64,000 nucleotides of DNA, from positions 62,001 to 126,000 of the forward strand of contig NZ_JAROAV010000033.1 in the NCBI RefSeq assembly GCF_029439465.1, given 5' to 3'. The translations under genes and the position numbers were made by a program. This document shows, one piece after another, positions 50,362 to 59,442 of this stretch (positions within the stretch are counted from its first letter, which is position 1; each line of letters starts with the position of its first letter). Origin of the DNA: Luteipulveratus flavus. Its GTDB lineage: Bacteria > Actinomycetota > Actinomycetes > Actinomycetales > Dermatophilaceae. The notes below the pieces were generated by a model. It did not search any database. It was given only the letters and a program-made list of their open reading frames with translations, and had not been told where the DNA came from.

Positions 50362-52937
50362 GCACCCGGGCGGTGGACGTCGGCCCGGGCGGGAGCGCGC
50401 GGCACAATCGCCGTATGGCACGCGGTCGGCTGCGCATCTACCTCGGGGCGGCCCCCGGCGTCGGCAAGACGGTCGCGATGCTCTCCGAGGCGCAGCGCCG
50501 GCGCGAGCGCGGGACCGACGTCGTGGTCGGCCTGGTCGAGACGCACGGTCGCGCGTACACCGCCGGGATGCTCGACGGCCTGGAGGTCCTGCCCCGCATC
50601 GCGGTCCAGCACGGCGACCGGCTGCTGCAGGAGCTGGACGTCGACGCGGTGATCCGTCGCCACCCCGAGGTCGCGCTCGTGGACGAGCTCGCTCACACCA
50701 ACGCCGCGGGGTCCTCCCACGCGAGGCGCTGGGAGGACATCGACCGCATCCTCGACGCCGGCATCGACGTGGTCTCGACCGTCAACGTCCAGCACCTGGA
50801 GTCGCTCAACGACGTCGTCAGGGAGATCACCGGGCAGCGCCAGCGCGAGACCGTGCCCGACGAGGTCGTCCGGGCGGCCGACCAGATCGAGCTCGTCGAC
50901 ATGTCGCCGGAGGCGCTGCGGCGCCGCCTCGCGCACGGCAACGTCTACCCCGTCGAGCGGGTGGACGCCGCGCTGTCGAACTACTTCCGGCCGGGCAACC
51001 TGTCGGCGCTGCGCGAGCTCGCCCTGCTGTGGGTGGCCGACCGGGTCGATGAGGCGCTCACCCGCTACCGCCACGACCAGGACATCGACCGCACCTGGGC
51101 GACCCGGGAACGGGTGCTCGTCGCCCTCACCGGCGGCCCGGAGCAGGACGTGCTGCTGCGGCGCGGGGCGCGGATCGCCGCCCGCGGTGCCGGCGGCCGG
51201 CTCATCGCCGTGAAGGTGGTGCCGGACTCGGGCCTGCGGGACGTCTCGGACGCCGCGGTCACCTCGGCGCGCACCCTGACCCGCGAGCTCGGCGGCGAGA
51301 TGCACGTCGTCACCGGCAGCGACATCCCGTCGGCGATCCTCGACTTCGCCCGCAGCGTGAACGCCACGCAGATCGTCGTCGGCGCGAGCCGGCGTCACCG
51401 GTGGCAGGCGATGCTGACGCCGGGCGTCGGAGAGCAGGTTGTCGCCGGCTCGGGCGACATCGACGTCCTCATGGTCACCCACCCCTACACCTCGGGCCGG
51501 GTACGGCGGCGCGCACCGGGGTCGGTCGGGCTCAGCCGTACGGTGGGGGGCTGGCTGCTCGCGACCGCCGGGGTCGTCCTGCTCTCCTGGCTGCTCGAGG
51601 TGACGCGGTCCGAGCACGACCTGCCGCTGGAGGTCCTGCTGTTCCTCCTGCTCACCGTCGTCACCGCGATCGTCGGCGGCCTGTGGCCGGCGCTCGCGGG
51701 GGCGGTGCTCGCCAGCCTGGCCCTCAACTGGTTCTTCACCCCACCCGTGCACACGCTGAGCATCAACCAGCCGCGGAACGTCGTGGTGCTCGTCGTCTTC
51801 GTCCTGGTCGCGGCGGCCGTGTCGTCCGTCGTCCACCTCAGCGTGCGTCGTACGGCCGAAGCCGTTGCCGCACAACGCAGCTCGCGCATCCTTGCAGACC
51901 TCGCGCACTCACTGCTGGACGCCGAGCGGCCGCTCTCCTCGCTGCTGGACCAGGCGCGCGACATCTTCTCGGCCACCGGTGCAGCAGTGGTGCGACGCAG
52001 CCGGACGGGCCTCGGTGACCCGGTCGTCGTCAGCGGCGAGGTGCCGCTCGGCGATCCGGGCGCGACGCTGACGACGGCCGCGGTCGACGACGCCCACCTG
52101 CTCGTCCTGGCGGGTGACGAGTCGCGTGCTGACCAGCGCCGCCTGGTCGAGGCGTTCGCGTCGCACGCGGCGGCGGTGATCCGCGGTCACGCCCTGTCCG
52201 AGCAGGCCGCGTCCGCCTTCCGTCTCGCTCGCGACAACCGCACCCGCGGCGCGCTGCTCGCGGCGGTGTCGCACGACCTGCGGACGCCGCTCGCCGCGAT
52301 CAAGGCGGGCGTCTCCAGCCTGCGCGAGCGCGACGTCGTCCTGTCCGAGGAGGACCAGGCCGAGCTGCTGGCGACGGTCGAGGAGTCCGCGGACCGGCTG
52401 GACGCCCTCATCGAGAACCTGCTGGACATGTCCCGGATCCAGACCGACACGGTGACGCCGCACGCGGACGAGGTGGTGGTCGAGGACCTGCTGCACGCCA
52501 CCGTCGGCACGGTCTCGGCACCGCACCGGATCCGCACCTGGCTGCCCGAGCGACGCCTCACCGTCGTCGCCGACGCCGGCCTGGTCGAGCGCGTGCTCGC
52601 CAACCTCGTCGAGAACGCGCTGCGCTACTCCCCCGGACGTCAGGAGGTCCTCGTCAGCGGCGAGCGGATGCAGGACCACCTGGAGGTACGGGTCGTGGAC
52701 CGCGGCAGCGGCGTGCCGACCGAGCAGAAGGAGGGCATCTTCGCGCCCTTCCAGCGGTACGGCGACGCGCCCCGGGGTGAGGGCGTCGGATTGGGACTCG
52801 CCGTGGCGCGTGGCCTGACCGAGGCGATGCACGGCACGCTGAGCGCGGAGGACACGCCGGGAGGAGGGCTGACGATGGTGCTCAGGCTCCCCCTCGGACC
52901 CGCCAGTACCCCTGCTGCCGAAGGAGACTCGTCGTGA
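50358..52937 (+). CDS. kdpD: Osmosensitive K+ channel sensor histidine kinase KdpD
   Basis: Membrane sensor kinase for potassium limitation, 859 residues. The N-terminal KdpD domain has Walker A GAAPGVGKT at 30-38 and VALVDELAHTNAAGSSHARR (Walker B). A universal-stress-protein domain (about 250-370), four helices (about 395-500), a GAF domain, then HisKA with H639 in AVSHDLRTPLAAIK. The ATPase domain reads LVENALRYSP, DRGSGVP and GEGVGLGLAVA. The ATG at 50358 is coupled to kdpC, but an ATG at 50415 starts the conserved core MARGRLRIYLGAAPG and has CACAAT 6 bases upstream, a possible second leaderless promoter. kdpE follows with an overlapping start. Confidence 0.96.
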   Translation: MSTRAVDVGPGGSARHNRRMARGRLRIYLGAAPGVGKTVAMLSEAQRRRERGTDVVVGLVETHGRAYTAGMLDGLEVLPRIAVQHGDRLLQELDVDAVIRRHPEVALVDELAHTNAAGSSHARRWEDIDRILDAGIDVVSTVNVQHLESLNDVVREITGQRQRETVPDEVVRAADQIELVDMSPEALRRRLAHGNVYPVERVDAALSNYFRPGNLSALRELALLWVADRVDEALTRYRHDQDIDRTWATRERVLVALTGGPEQDVLLRRGARIAARGAGGRLIAVKVVPDSGLRDVSDAAVTSARTLTRELGGEMHVVTGSDIPSAILDFARSVNATQIVVGASRRHRWQAMLTPGVGEQVVAGSGDIDVLMVTHPYTSGRVRRRAPGSVGLSRTVGGWLLATAGVVLLSWLLEVTRSEHDLPLEVLLFLLLTVVTAIVGGLWPALAGAVLASLALNWFFTPPVHTLSINQPRNVVVLVVFVLVAAAVSSVVHLSVRRTAEAVAAQRSSRILADLAHSLLDAERPLSSLLDQARDIFSATGAAVVRRSRTGLGDPVVVSGEVPLGDPGATLTTAAVDDAHLLVLAGDESRADQRRLVEAFASHAAAVIRGHALSEQAASAFRLARDNRTRGALLAAVSHDLRTPLAAIKAGVSSLRERDVVLSEEDQAELLATVEESADRLDALIENLLDMSRIQTDTVTPHADEVVVEDLLHATVGTVSAPHRIRTWLPERRLTVVADAGLVERVLANLVENALRYSPGRQEVLVSGERMQDHLEVRVVDRGSGVPTEQKEGIFAPFQRYGDAPRGEGVGLGLAVARGLTEAMHGTLSAEDTPGGGLTMVLRLPLGPASTPAAEGDSS

Positions 52938-53617
52938 CACGCATCCTCGTCGTGGATGACGAGCCGGCGCTGGTGCGCACCCTGAGCATCAACCTGCGGG
53001 CGCGCGACTACGAGGTCGAGCACGCCTTCGACGGCCGCAGCGCCCTGCAGGTCATCACCGAGGACGCACCGGACGTCGTCGTCCTCGACCTGGGCCTGCC
53101 CGACGTGGACGGCGTCGAGGTCATCCGGCAGGTCCGGCGGTTCAGCGAGATCCCGATCATCGTGCTGTCCGCGCGGCACGAGTCCGACGACAAGGTGGAG
53201 GCGCTGGACGTCGGCGCCGACGACTACGTCACCAAGCCGTTCGGCATGGCCGAGCTGCTCGCCCGGGTGCGGGTCGCCGTACGCCGGCACGCCCCGACCG
53301 ACGCCCACCCGCCGAGCGTCGCCACCGCCGACTTCACCCTGGACTTCGGCGAGCGGCGGGCCACCCGGGACGGCACCGCCGTACGGCTCACGCCGACGGA
53401 GTGGAGCCTGCTGGAGGCGCTGGCCGCGCGACCCGGCCACCTGGTGTCGCAGGCCGAGCTCCTGCACGCCGTCTGGGGGCCCGGGTACGCCAAGGAGGCG
53501 CACTACCTGCGGGTGTACGCCGCCCAGCTGCGCCGCAAGCTGGAGCCGGAGCCGAGCCGTCCCCGCTACCTGCTGACCGAGCCGGGCCAGGGCTACCGCC
53601 TGCGGCTGCCGGACTGA
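52934..53617 (+). CDS. kdpE: OmpR-family response regulator KdpE
   Basis: Activator of kdpFABC, 227 residues. Receiver domain with acidic residues D8-D9 and phospho-acceptor D52 in VVVLDLGLPDVDG, Thr/Lys in VTKPFG. The C-terminal winged-helix has LTPTEWSLLEALA, HLVSQAELLHAVWG and VYAAQLRRKLEPEPSRPRYL. The GTG start overlaps the kdpD stop (GTGA). It probably binds the direct repeats upstream of kdpF. A small hairpin follows at 53621. Confidence 0.96.
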   Translation: MTRILVVDDEPALVRTLSINLRARDYEVEHAFDGRSALQVITEDAPDVVVLDLGLPDVDGVEVIRQVRRFSEIPIIVLSARHESDDKVEALDVGADDYVTKPFGMAELLARVRVAVRRHAPTDAHPPSVATADFTLDFGERRATRDGTAVRLTPTEWSLLEALAARPGHLVSQAELLHAVWGPGYAKEAHYLRVYAAQLRRKLEPEPSRPRYLLTEPGQGYRLRLPD

Positions 53618-53620
53618 CCG

Positions 53621-53637
53621 CGCCGATTCTTTCGGCG
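53621..53637 (+). terminator. Weak hairpin after kdpE
   Basis: CGCCGA and TCGGCG pair around a 5-base loop, 3 bases after the kdpE stop; the stem is short, so termination may be partial. Confidence 0.4.
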
Positions 53638-53742
53638 GACCGATGGGGTTCGCATGCCGGTGGCGGGACCGGCCGCCGCGGACGTGTACTGGAGGACGGG
53701 TTCCACCGGGGCGGGCCGCCGCCCTCGAGCAGGGAGCGGGTC

Positions 53743-55053
53743 ATGACGTACCGCGCGCGTTCCATGATGGTCGCAGCAGGGTCGGCCCTGCTGCTCGTGC
53801 TCGGCCTGGCTCCACCACCCGCGGTCGCCGCACCGGCGACGTCGGTCACCTACCCCGCGAGCGCGTCGGCCACCCGGTTCACCGGGTGGGCGCTGGACGC
53901 CTGCACCGCACCGACGACCGCGCAGATCTCCGCGTGGCGCGTCTCGCCGTACCGGGCGGTCGGCGTCTACGTCGGCGGGGCCAACCGGACCTGCGCGCAG
54001 CCCCAGCTGACCGCCTCGTGGGTCACGGCCGTCGCGCGGATGGGCTGGCGGGTGATCCCGGTGTACATGGGCCTGCAGGCGCCGTGCACCTACCGCCCCA
54101 ACGCCGTCAAGATCACCCCGTCCTCCGCCGCATCGCAGGGTGCCTCGCAGGCCGCCGACGCGGTCACCAGGGCCCGGGCGCTCGGGATGCTGCCGGGCTC
54201 GGCGATCTACGGCGACATGGAGCACTACAACCCCGCCGACACCGCCTGCCGCACGACGGTGCTCACCTACCTGTCCGCCTGGACCGCCGAGCTGCACCGC
54301 CGCGGCTACGTGTCCGGGGTGTACGCGAACCTCAGCTCGGGTGCGCCCGCGCTCTCCCAGACCTACTCCTCGACGGCGTACGCCCGGTCCGACGCGCTGT
54401 GGATCGCGCGCTGGGACAAGAGCACCGCGCTGACCGGGTGGGCCGGCGTCTCGGACAGCGCCTGGACCAACGGCCAGCGCGCCAAGCAGTACCAGGGCGA
54501 CCACAACGAGACGTGGGGCGGCGTGACGCTCAACATCGACAGCAGCCGCTTCGACGCGCCCGTCGCCACGGTGGCGATGCCGTGGACGGTCACCAGCAGC
54601 ACCCCGCTGAACGGGCGTACCGCACCGTCGTCACGGGCGCCGATCGCCACGTCGTACGCGCCGCGCTCCACGATCTGGGTCACCTGCCAGACGCCGGGCA
54701 CGACGGTCGGCAGCACCAGCGTGTGGGACAAGCTCACCAACGGCACGTACGTGACCGACTACTACGTGAGCACGGCCTCCTCCACGACGTACACGAGTCC
54801 GCTGCCCCGCTGCGCCTTCCCCTACCAGGTGACGGTCGCCGGGCTCAGCCGGCGGGCCGGGCCGAGCACGTCGTACGCCGTGCGCGGCACCCTGGCCGCC
54901 GGCGCGCTCGCCTGGGTGAGCTGTCAGGCGCCCGGGTCCAAGGTCGGGACGACGGCGGTGTGGGACCGGCTCACGGACGGCACCTGGGTGACGGACTACT
55001 ACGTGGCGACGCCGAGCTCGACGACCTACACCGCGGCGATCCCGCGCTGCTGA
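53743..55053 (+). CDS. Secreted DUF1906 (Rv2525c-like, glycoside-hydrolase-fold) protein with two SH3-like repeats
   Basis: Exported protein of 436 residues. Signal peptide about 1-29 (ending AVAAP). Residues about 38-265 form a TIM-barrel DUF1906 domain like Rv2525c: TGWALDACTAPTTAQISAW, AVGVYVGGAN, WRVIPVYMGLQAPC, and GSAIYGDMEHYN with acidic residues at the usual active-site strand. The C-terminal part has two similar modules (about 285-360 and 365-436), each with a Thr-Pro-Arg-x-Ala/Arg-Pro-SS-like start, VTCQTPG/VSCQAPG and VTDYYV. They resemble bacterial SH3 cell-wall-binding repeats. Probably acts at the envelope; the substrate is unknown. AGGGAGCGG precedes the ATG. Confidence 0.85.
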   Translation: MTYRARSMMVAAGSALLLVLGLAPPPAVAAPATSVTYPASASATRFTGWALDACTAPTTAQISAWRVSPYRAVGVYVGGANRTCAQPQLTASWVTAVARMGWRVIPVYMGLQAPCTYRPNAVKITPSSAASQGASQAADAVTRARALGMLPGSAIYGDMEHYNPADTACRTTVLTYLSAWTAELHRRGYVSGVYANLSSGAPALSQTYSSTAYARSDALWIARWDKSTALTGWAGVSDSAWTNGQRAKQYQGDHNETWGGVTLNIDSSRFDAPVATVAMPWTVTSSTPLNGRTAPSSRAPIATSYAPRSTIWVTCQTPGTTVGSTSVWDKLTNGTYVTDYYVSTASSTTYTSPLPRCAFPYQVTVAGLSRRAGPSTSYAVRGTLAAGALAWVSCQAPGSKVGTTAVWDRLTDGTWVTDYYVATPSSTTYTAAIPRC

Positions 55054-55064
55054 AAGCCGGGCCG

Positions 55065-55760
55065 TCAGCGGGGACGGAACCTGGCCAGCGTCAGACCCAG
55101 CAGGCGCGCGACCACGAGCGCGAGGTAGTAGACCCCAGCGAGCTGCTCCAGCATCACCACGGAGCGGGAGTGGGAACCGACGGGTGAGATGTCGGACAGG
55201 CCCGTCCCGGTCATCGTGGTGAAGGAAAGGAAGAGCATCTCCATCCAGCTGAGGTCGCCCGTGTGCTTTGCGGCGAGGAACTGTCCCGACCCCCAGACGA
55301 CCTGGACCACGGCGTAGACGTAGGCGAAGGCCCAGGCGACCACGGTGAAGCAGGCGCCCGTGGCGTACAGCTCGTCGGTGGTGACGTGCTCGTCGGCGAA
55401 CATGTACCGCAGGAGGGCGTACGCCAGGTAGAAGTAGAACGCCGCGTGGGTGACGCCGCTCAGCAGCGCGACCACGTCGTCGTCCGGCATGAAGACCTCG
55501 ACGAGGGTCAGCACGGCCGACGGCACGCCGAGCAGGACCGAGATCCGGTTCAGCGCCGGCGTCATCCGGACGGCGGCCACCGCGACGAAGAGCACCAGCA
55601 GCTGGAACAGCGAGAAGGCCGCGCGCCCGAGGTCGCTCTCGGTGAACGGGTACACGACGATGCCGAGCAGCTGGACCGCGAGCAGCACGGCGCACGGCAG
55701 GTCGGCCAGCCGGCGCCACCAGCTGGGCGCGGTGATCCTGGTGCTGCCGGACACACTCAC
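55065..55760 (-). CDS. Ion channel (two-pore-helix K+-channel-like) protein
   Basis: Integral membrane protein of 231 residues with about five to six hydrophobic segments. Near the C-terminus, TTMTGTGLSDISP forms a pore loop between two helices (pre-pore MLFLSF, and the last helix YYLALVVARLLGL). It replaces the canonical TVGYG filter with TGTGL, so potassium selectivity is uncertain. The GTG at 55760 overlaps the stop of the upstream membrane gene. It is convergent with the DUF1906 gene and 1.4 kb from kdpE, so a link with potassium homeostasis is attractive but unproved. Confidence 0.8.
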   Translation of the reverse strand: MSVSGSTRITAPSWWRRLADLPCAVLLAVQLLGIVVYPFTESDLGRAAFSLFQLLVLFVAVAAVRMTPALNRISVLLGVPSAVLTLVEVFMPDDDVVALLSGVTHAAFYFYLAYALLRYMFADEHVTTDELYATGACFTVVAWAFAYVYAVVQVVWGSGQFLAAKHTGDLSWMEMLFLSFTTMTGTGLSDISPVGSHSRSVVMLEQLAGVYYLALVVARLLGLTLARFRPR

Positions 55761-56380
55761 CCGGCGCGTCCGTCCGACATGGTCGGCCCGTCGCTGGGCG
55801 GGTCGTCCGGGGCCGCCGTCGGGCGCCCGTCCGGCTGCCACGCCGGCTGGTACGGGGCGGTGACCGCGCGGCCGCGGTTGGTCGCGGCGTACGCGGCGGT
55901 GGCGGCCAGTGCGGGCAGCCACCCGACCAGCACACCCCACCAGGGCGCGGAGGTGATCGCCGCGGCGACCGCACCATCGGGGTTGCGTCCCTGCAGGACG
56001 TCCGTGACGTACACCGACGTCCACAGGCCCTTGCCGGCGACGGTCGCCAGGATCACCGCGGCCCAGGTCCCGAGCAGCACGGCGCCGGCCCGGCTGCCCG
56101 CGGCCAGCACCCGGATCGTGGCGAAGGTCAGCAGCCAGGTCAGCACACCGACGAGCAGGATCGCGGCAACGAACGCCAGCTGCATCGTGCTCGAGCTGAA
56201 ACCGTTGCCGAACGGCCAGGGGATCTCCCCGATCCGGCGCAGCACCATCAGGTCGAGGTCCCGACTCACGTCGCGCGGGTTCTTGGCGTACTCATACCCC
56301 GCGAACGACCCCAGCACGTGCAGCACGACCGCGAGCACCGCCGCCGTTGCGGCCGCCGCCCCGGCCCGGGCCCGGATCAC
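55757..56380 (-). CDS. Conserved membrane protein, function unknown
   Basis: A 207-residue protein with hydrophobic segments at about 8-28, 66-90, 98-120 and 145-165, and a Pro-rich cytoplasmic tail (from about 172). No catalytic motif and no family name recognised. GTG start at 56380. It is translationally coupled to the ion-channel-like gene by a GTGA overlap, so probably acts with it, e.g. as auxiliary subunit. It lies 36 bases downstream of ftsK on the same strand. Confidence 0.7.
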   Translation of the reverse strand: MIRARAGAAAATAAVLAVVLHVLGSFAGYEYAKNPRDVSRDLDLMVLRRIGEIPWPFGNGFSSSTMQLAFVAAILLVGVLTWLLTFATIRVLAAGSRAGAVLLGTWAAVILATVAGKGLWTSVYVTDVLQGRNPDGAVAAAITSAPWWGVLVGWLPALAATAAYAATNRGRAVTAPYQPAWQPDGRPTAAPDDPPSDGPTMSDGRAG

Positions 56381-56416
56381 CGGTCCACCCCGAGCGGTCG
56401 GACCGAGCCCACCGGG

Positions 56417-59155
56417 TCAGACGCGTCGATCGGTGAGCTCCCAGGCATCCTCGGACTCCTCGTCGTCGCTGTCGTGACCGTCGTCGTACGCCGGTGAGGC
56501 ACCCTCGTCGGCGACGGGGACGTCCTCGCCGCGCAGCAGGGCCATGGTCGTCGCGAGGTCGTCCGGCTTGACCAGCACGTCGCGGGCCTTGGAGCCCTCG
56601 GACGGGCCGACGATGCCACGCGACTCCAGCAGGTCCATCAGCCGTCCGGCCTTGGCAAACCCGACCCGCAGCTTGCGCTGCAGCATCGAGGTGGAGCCGA
56701 ACTGCGTCGTGATGACGAGCTCGGTCGCCTGGAGCAGCATGTCGAGGTCGTCGCCGATGTCCTCGTCGATCTCCTTCTTGGGCGCCGCGACGGTGACGTC
56801 GTCGCGGTAGGAGGGCTTGAGCTGCTCCTTGACGTGCGAGACGACCTGCTGGATCTCCGACTCCTTGACCCAGGCGCCCTGCACGCGCATCGGCTTCGAG
56901 GCGCCCATCGGCAGGAACAGCGCGTCACCCTGGCCGATGAGCTTCTCGGCGCCCGGCTGGTCCAGGACGACCCGGGAGTCGGCGAGCGAGGACGTCGCGA
57001 ACGCCAGCCGCGAGGGCACGTTGGCCTTGATCAGGCCGGTGACGACGTCGACCGACGGACGCTGGGTCGCCAGGACCAGGTGGATGCCCGCGGCGCGTGC
57101 CAGCTGCGTGATCCGGACGATCGACTCCTCGACGTCGCGCGGCGCCACCATCATCAGGTCGGCGAGCTCGTCGACGATCACCAGCAGGTACGGATACGGG
57201 TGCATGACCCGCTCCGACCCGGCCGGCGGCTTGACCTTCCCCGCGCGGACCGCCTTGTTGAAGTCGTCGATGTGCTTGTACCCGAACGCCGCGAGGTCGT
57301 CGTACCGGGTGTCCATCTCGCGCACGACCCACTGCAGCGCCTCTGCGGCCTTCTTGGGGCTGGTGATGATCGGGGTGATCAGGTGCGGGATGCCCTCGTA
57401 CCCCGTGAGCTCCACCCGCTTGGGGTCGACCAGGACCATGCGGACCTCGTCCGGGGTCGAGCGCATCAGGATCGAGGTGATCATCGAGTTGACGAAGCTG
57501 GACTTTCCGGCGCCGGTCGCACCCGCCACGAGCAGGTGCGGCATCTTGGCGAGGTTCGCCGTGACGTACCCGCCCTCGACGTCCTTGCCGACCCCCATGA
57601 CCATCGGGTGGGTGTTGCTCCGGGCGGCCTGGCTGCGCAGGACGTCGCCCAGGCTGACCGTCTCGCGGTCGCTGTTGGGGATCTCGATGCCGATCGCGGA
57701 CTTGCCGGGGATCGGCGACAGGATGCGCACGTCAGCCGACGCGACGGCGTACGCGATGTTCTTGGACAGCGCGGTGACCCGCTCGACCTTGGTGCCCGTG
57801 CCGAGCTCGACCTCGTACCGCGTGACGGTTGGGCCACGGGTGAACCCGGTGACCTGGGCGTCGACGTTGAACGACTCCAGCGTGTCGGTGAGGGCCTCGA
57901 CGACGCGGTCGTTGGCCGCCGACCGCGACTTGTGCGGCGTACCGGCCTCGAGCACCTTGCTGTCCGGCAGCGAGTAGGTCACGTCGCCCGCCAGGGCCAG
58001 CTGCTCGACCCGCTGCGGCAGCTGCTGGGTCGGCGGCGCCTCCAGGGTGCGGCTCGCCTGCTCGGTCGCGGGTGTCGTGGCCCCTGCGCCGCCGGCGCCC
58101 CGGCGAGCGCGCTCCAGCGCCTCGGCCGCGGCCGCGCCGGACCCGCCCTCGACCTCGTCGTGGTCGTAGACGTCCTGCGGCGCCGGGGCCTTCTCCCCCG
58201 GCCGCAGGACCCGCCCGCCCTTGGTACGGCGCGGCGCGACCTGGGCGGCCTGCTCGAACGCCTCGTCGCCGTCGATGCCCTCGTCCGACTCGGACTTGCT
58301 GCGTGCCGTACGGCGGCGTGGGCGGGAGCCGTCGATCTCCGACCCGTGCCGGTCGGCCGCCACCGCGTCCAGCTCCTCCTCGTCCTCCTCGACGGGGTGG
58401 TGGAACAGCAGCCGGTCCCGCAGCTCACGGGCTCGCGAGGAGATCTGGTGGACGGGCGTCGCGGTCACGACGAGCAGCCCGAACACGCCGAGCAGCAGCA
58501 GGATCGGCAGTGCGCCCCACACCCGGACGCCCGCGACGAGCGGGCTGGAGGCGAGAAAGCCGATCATGCCGCCGGCCGCGTGCATCTCGTCCGCGCCGTT
58601 CGACGGGTCGGGGACCCCCTTGGCCAGGTGGGTCAGCCCGCACGCCGCGAGGGTGAGCATGACCAGCCCGATCAGGACCCGGTTGGTCGGCTGGTGGCCG
58701 CGGGGCGAGCGCATCATGTGCACCCCGAGCAGCAGGAGCACGAGCGGCAGGGCGAGCCCGACGACACCGAACGTGCCGACGACGACGGCGTGGACGACGT
58801 CGCCGAACCGCCCGGTCAGCCCCCACCACTCACGCGCGGCGACCACGATGGCGAGGGCGACGAGCAGGAAGCCGATGCCGTCCCGTCGGTGCTCCGGCTC
58901 CAGGTCGCGTGCCGAGGTGCCCGCCCGTCGTGCCGCTCCGCCGAACAGGTGCGCGACACCCATCCAGGTACCGCGCAGGGCGCGCAGGGGCAGCGGCGGA
59001 CCGCCGGCCCGGGCACGGGTGCTGCCCCGCGCGGCCGCGGTGGACTTCTTGGCGGGCGAGCGGCGCGTGCTCCCCCCGGACGACTTGGGGCGCGTCGACT
59101 TCGAGCGGCTCGCGCTCGAGCCGCCCTTCGACGACGTGGACTGACGTGTGGCCAC
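56417..59155 (-). CDS. ftsK: DNA translocase FtsK/SpoIIIE
   Basis: Septal DNA pump coordinating chromosome segregation with division, 912 residues. A Ser/Lys/Arg-rich N-terminal tail precedes four membrane helices (about 85-240), then an acidic, low-complexity linker (about 270-390). The motor domain has Walker A GATGAGKSSF (K551), Walker B LLVIVDELADLMM, and ATQRPSVDVVTGLIKANVPSR. The C-terminal gamma domain (LLQATELVITTQFGSTSMLQRKLRVGFAKAGRLMDLLE in outline) binds KOPS-type sites. The GTG at 59155 gives the shortest frame covering the basic tail; upstream in-frame sequence overlaps the SAM-riboswitch region and lacks homology. Head of the backbone in this window. Confidence 0.95.
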   Translation of the reverse strand: MATRQSTSSKGGSSASRSKSTRPKSSGGSTRRSPAKKSTAAARGSTRARAGGPPLPLRALRGTWMGVAHLFGGAARRAGTSARDLEPEHRRDGIGFLLVALAIVVAAREWWGLTGRFGDVVHAVVVGTFGVVGLALPLVLLLLGVHMMRSPRGHQPTNRVLIGLVMLTLAACGLTHLAKGVPDPSNGADEMHAAGGMIGFLASSPLVAGVRVWGALPILLLLGVFGLLVVTATPVHQISSRARELRDRLLFHHPVEEDEEELDAVAADRHGSEIDGSRPRRRTARSKSESDEGIDGDEAFEQAAQVAPRRTKGGRVLRPGEKAPAPQDVYDHDEVEGGSGAAAAEALERARRGAGGAGATTPATEQASRTLEAPPTQQLPQRVEQLALAGDVTYSLPDSKVLEAGTPHKSRSAANDRVVEALTDTLESFNVDAQVTGFTRGPTVTRYEVELGTGTKVERVTALSKNIAYAVASADVRILSPIPGKSAIGIEIPNSDRETVSLGDVLRSQAARSNTHPMVMGVGKDVEGGYVTANLAKMPHLLVAGATGAGKSSFVNSMITSILMRSTPDEVRMVLVDPKRVELTGYEGIPHLITPIITSPKKAAEALQWVVREMDTRYDDLAAFGYKHIDDFNKAVRAGKVKPPAGSERVMHPYPYLLVIVDELADLMMVAPRDVEESIVRITQLARAAGIHLVLATQRPSVDVVTGLIKANVPSRLAFATSSLADSRVVLDQPGAEKLIGQGDALFLPMGASKPMRVQGAWVKESEIQQVVSHVKEQLKPSYRDDVTVAAPKKEIDEDIGDDLDMLLQATELVITTQFGSTSMLQRKLRVGFAKAGRLMDLLESRGIVGPSEGSKARDVLVKPDDLATTMALLRGEDVPVADEGASPAYDDGHDSDDEESEDAWELTDRRV

Positions 59156-59311
59156 GTTCGCAGGGTAGCCGCGAACCCCACCAGACCCATAGGTCACACG
59201 CGGGCGGCGCGGCTCCGGGAGCCGTGCGCGGCAGCGGAATGCCTCTCGGATGGCAAGACCACTGCGGACCGGGGTGGACCCGCTCGCCGCGGCGTGGCTA
59301 CCGTGTCCGCA

Positions 59312-59412
59312 GGTCAAGAGTCTCAGCGTCAAGCCCCGGCTGGCTGAGCGGCAACCCTCCGTCGCGGTGGGGTGCTCCGGGTGACGACCCGGCCGGGTGC
59401 GACCGCACTCGG
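59312..59412 (+). ncRNA. SAM-IV riboswitch
   Basis: S-adenosylmethionine-binding leader of the class-V aminotransferase gene. P1 begins GGTCAAGAG (59312) and closes with GACGACC (59384-59390). P2 is CTCAGC (59322-59327) with GCTGAG (59343-59348). The invariant core reads GCGTCAAGCCCCGGC, GCGGCAACCCTCC and CGCGGTGGGGTGC, then TCCGGGTGA, matching the SAM-IV consensus of actinobacteria almost word for word. The ribosome site AAGGAG (59429-59434) lies just downstream, so control may be at translation. Ligand binding would shut the gene off when SAM is plentiful. Confidence 0.88.
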
Positions 59413-59442
59413 CAAGCGCGATCCACCAAGGAGCGATGCCTT

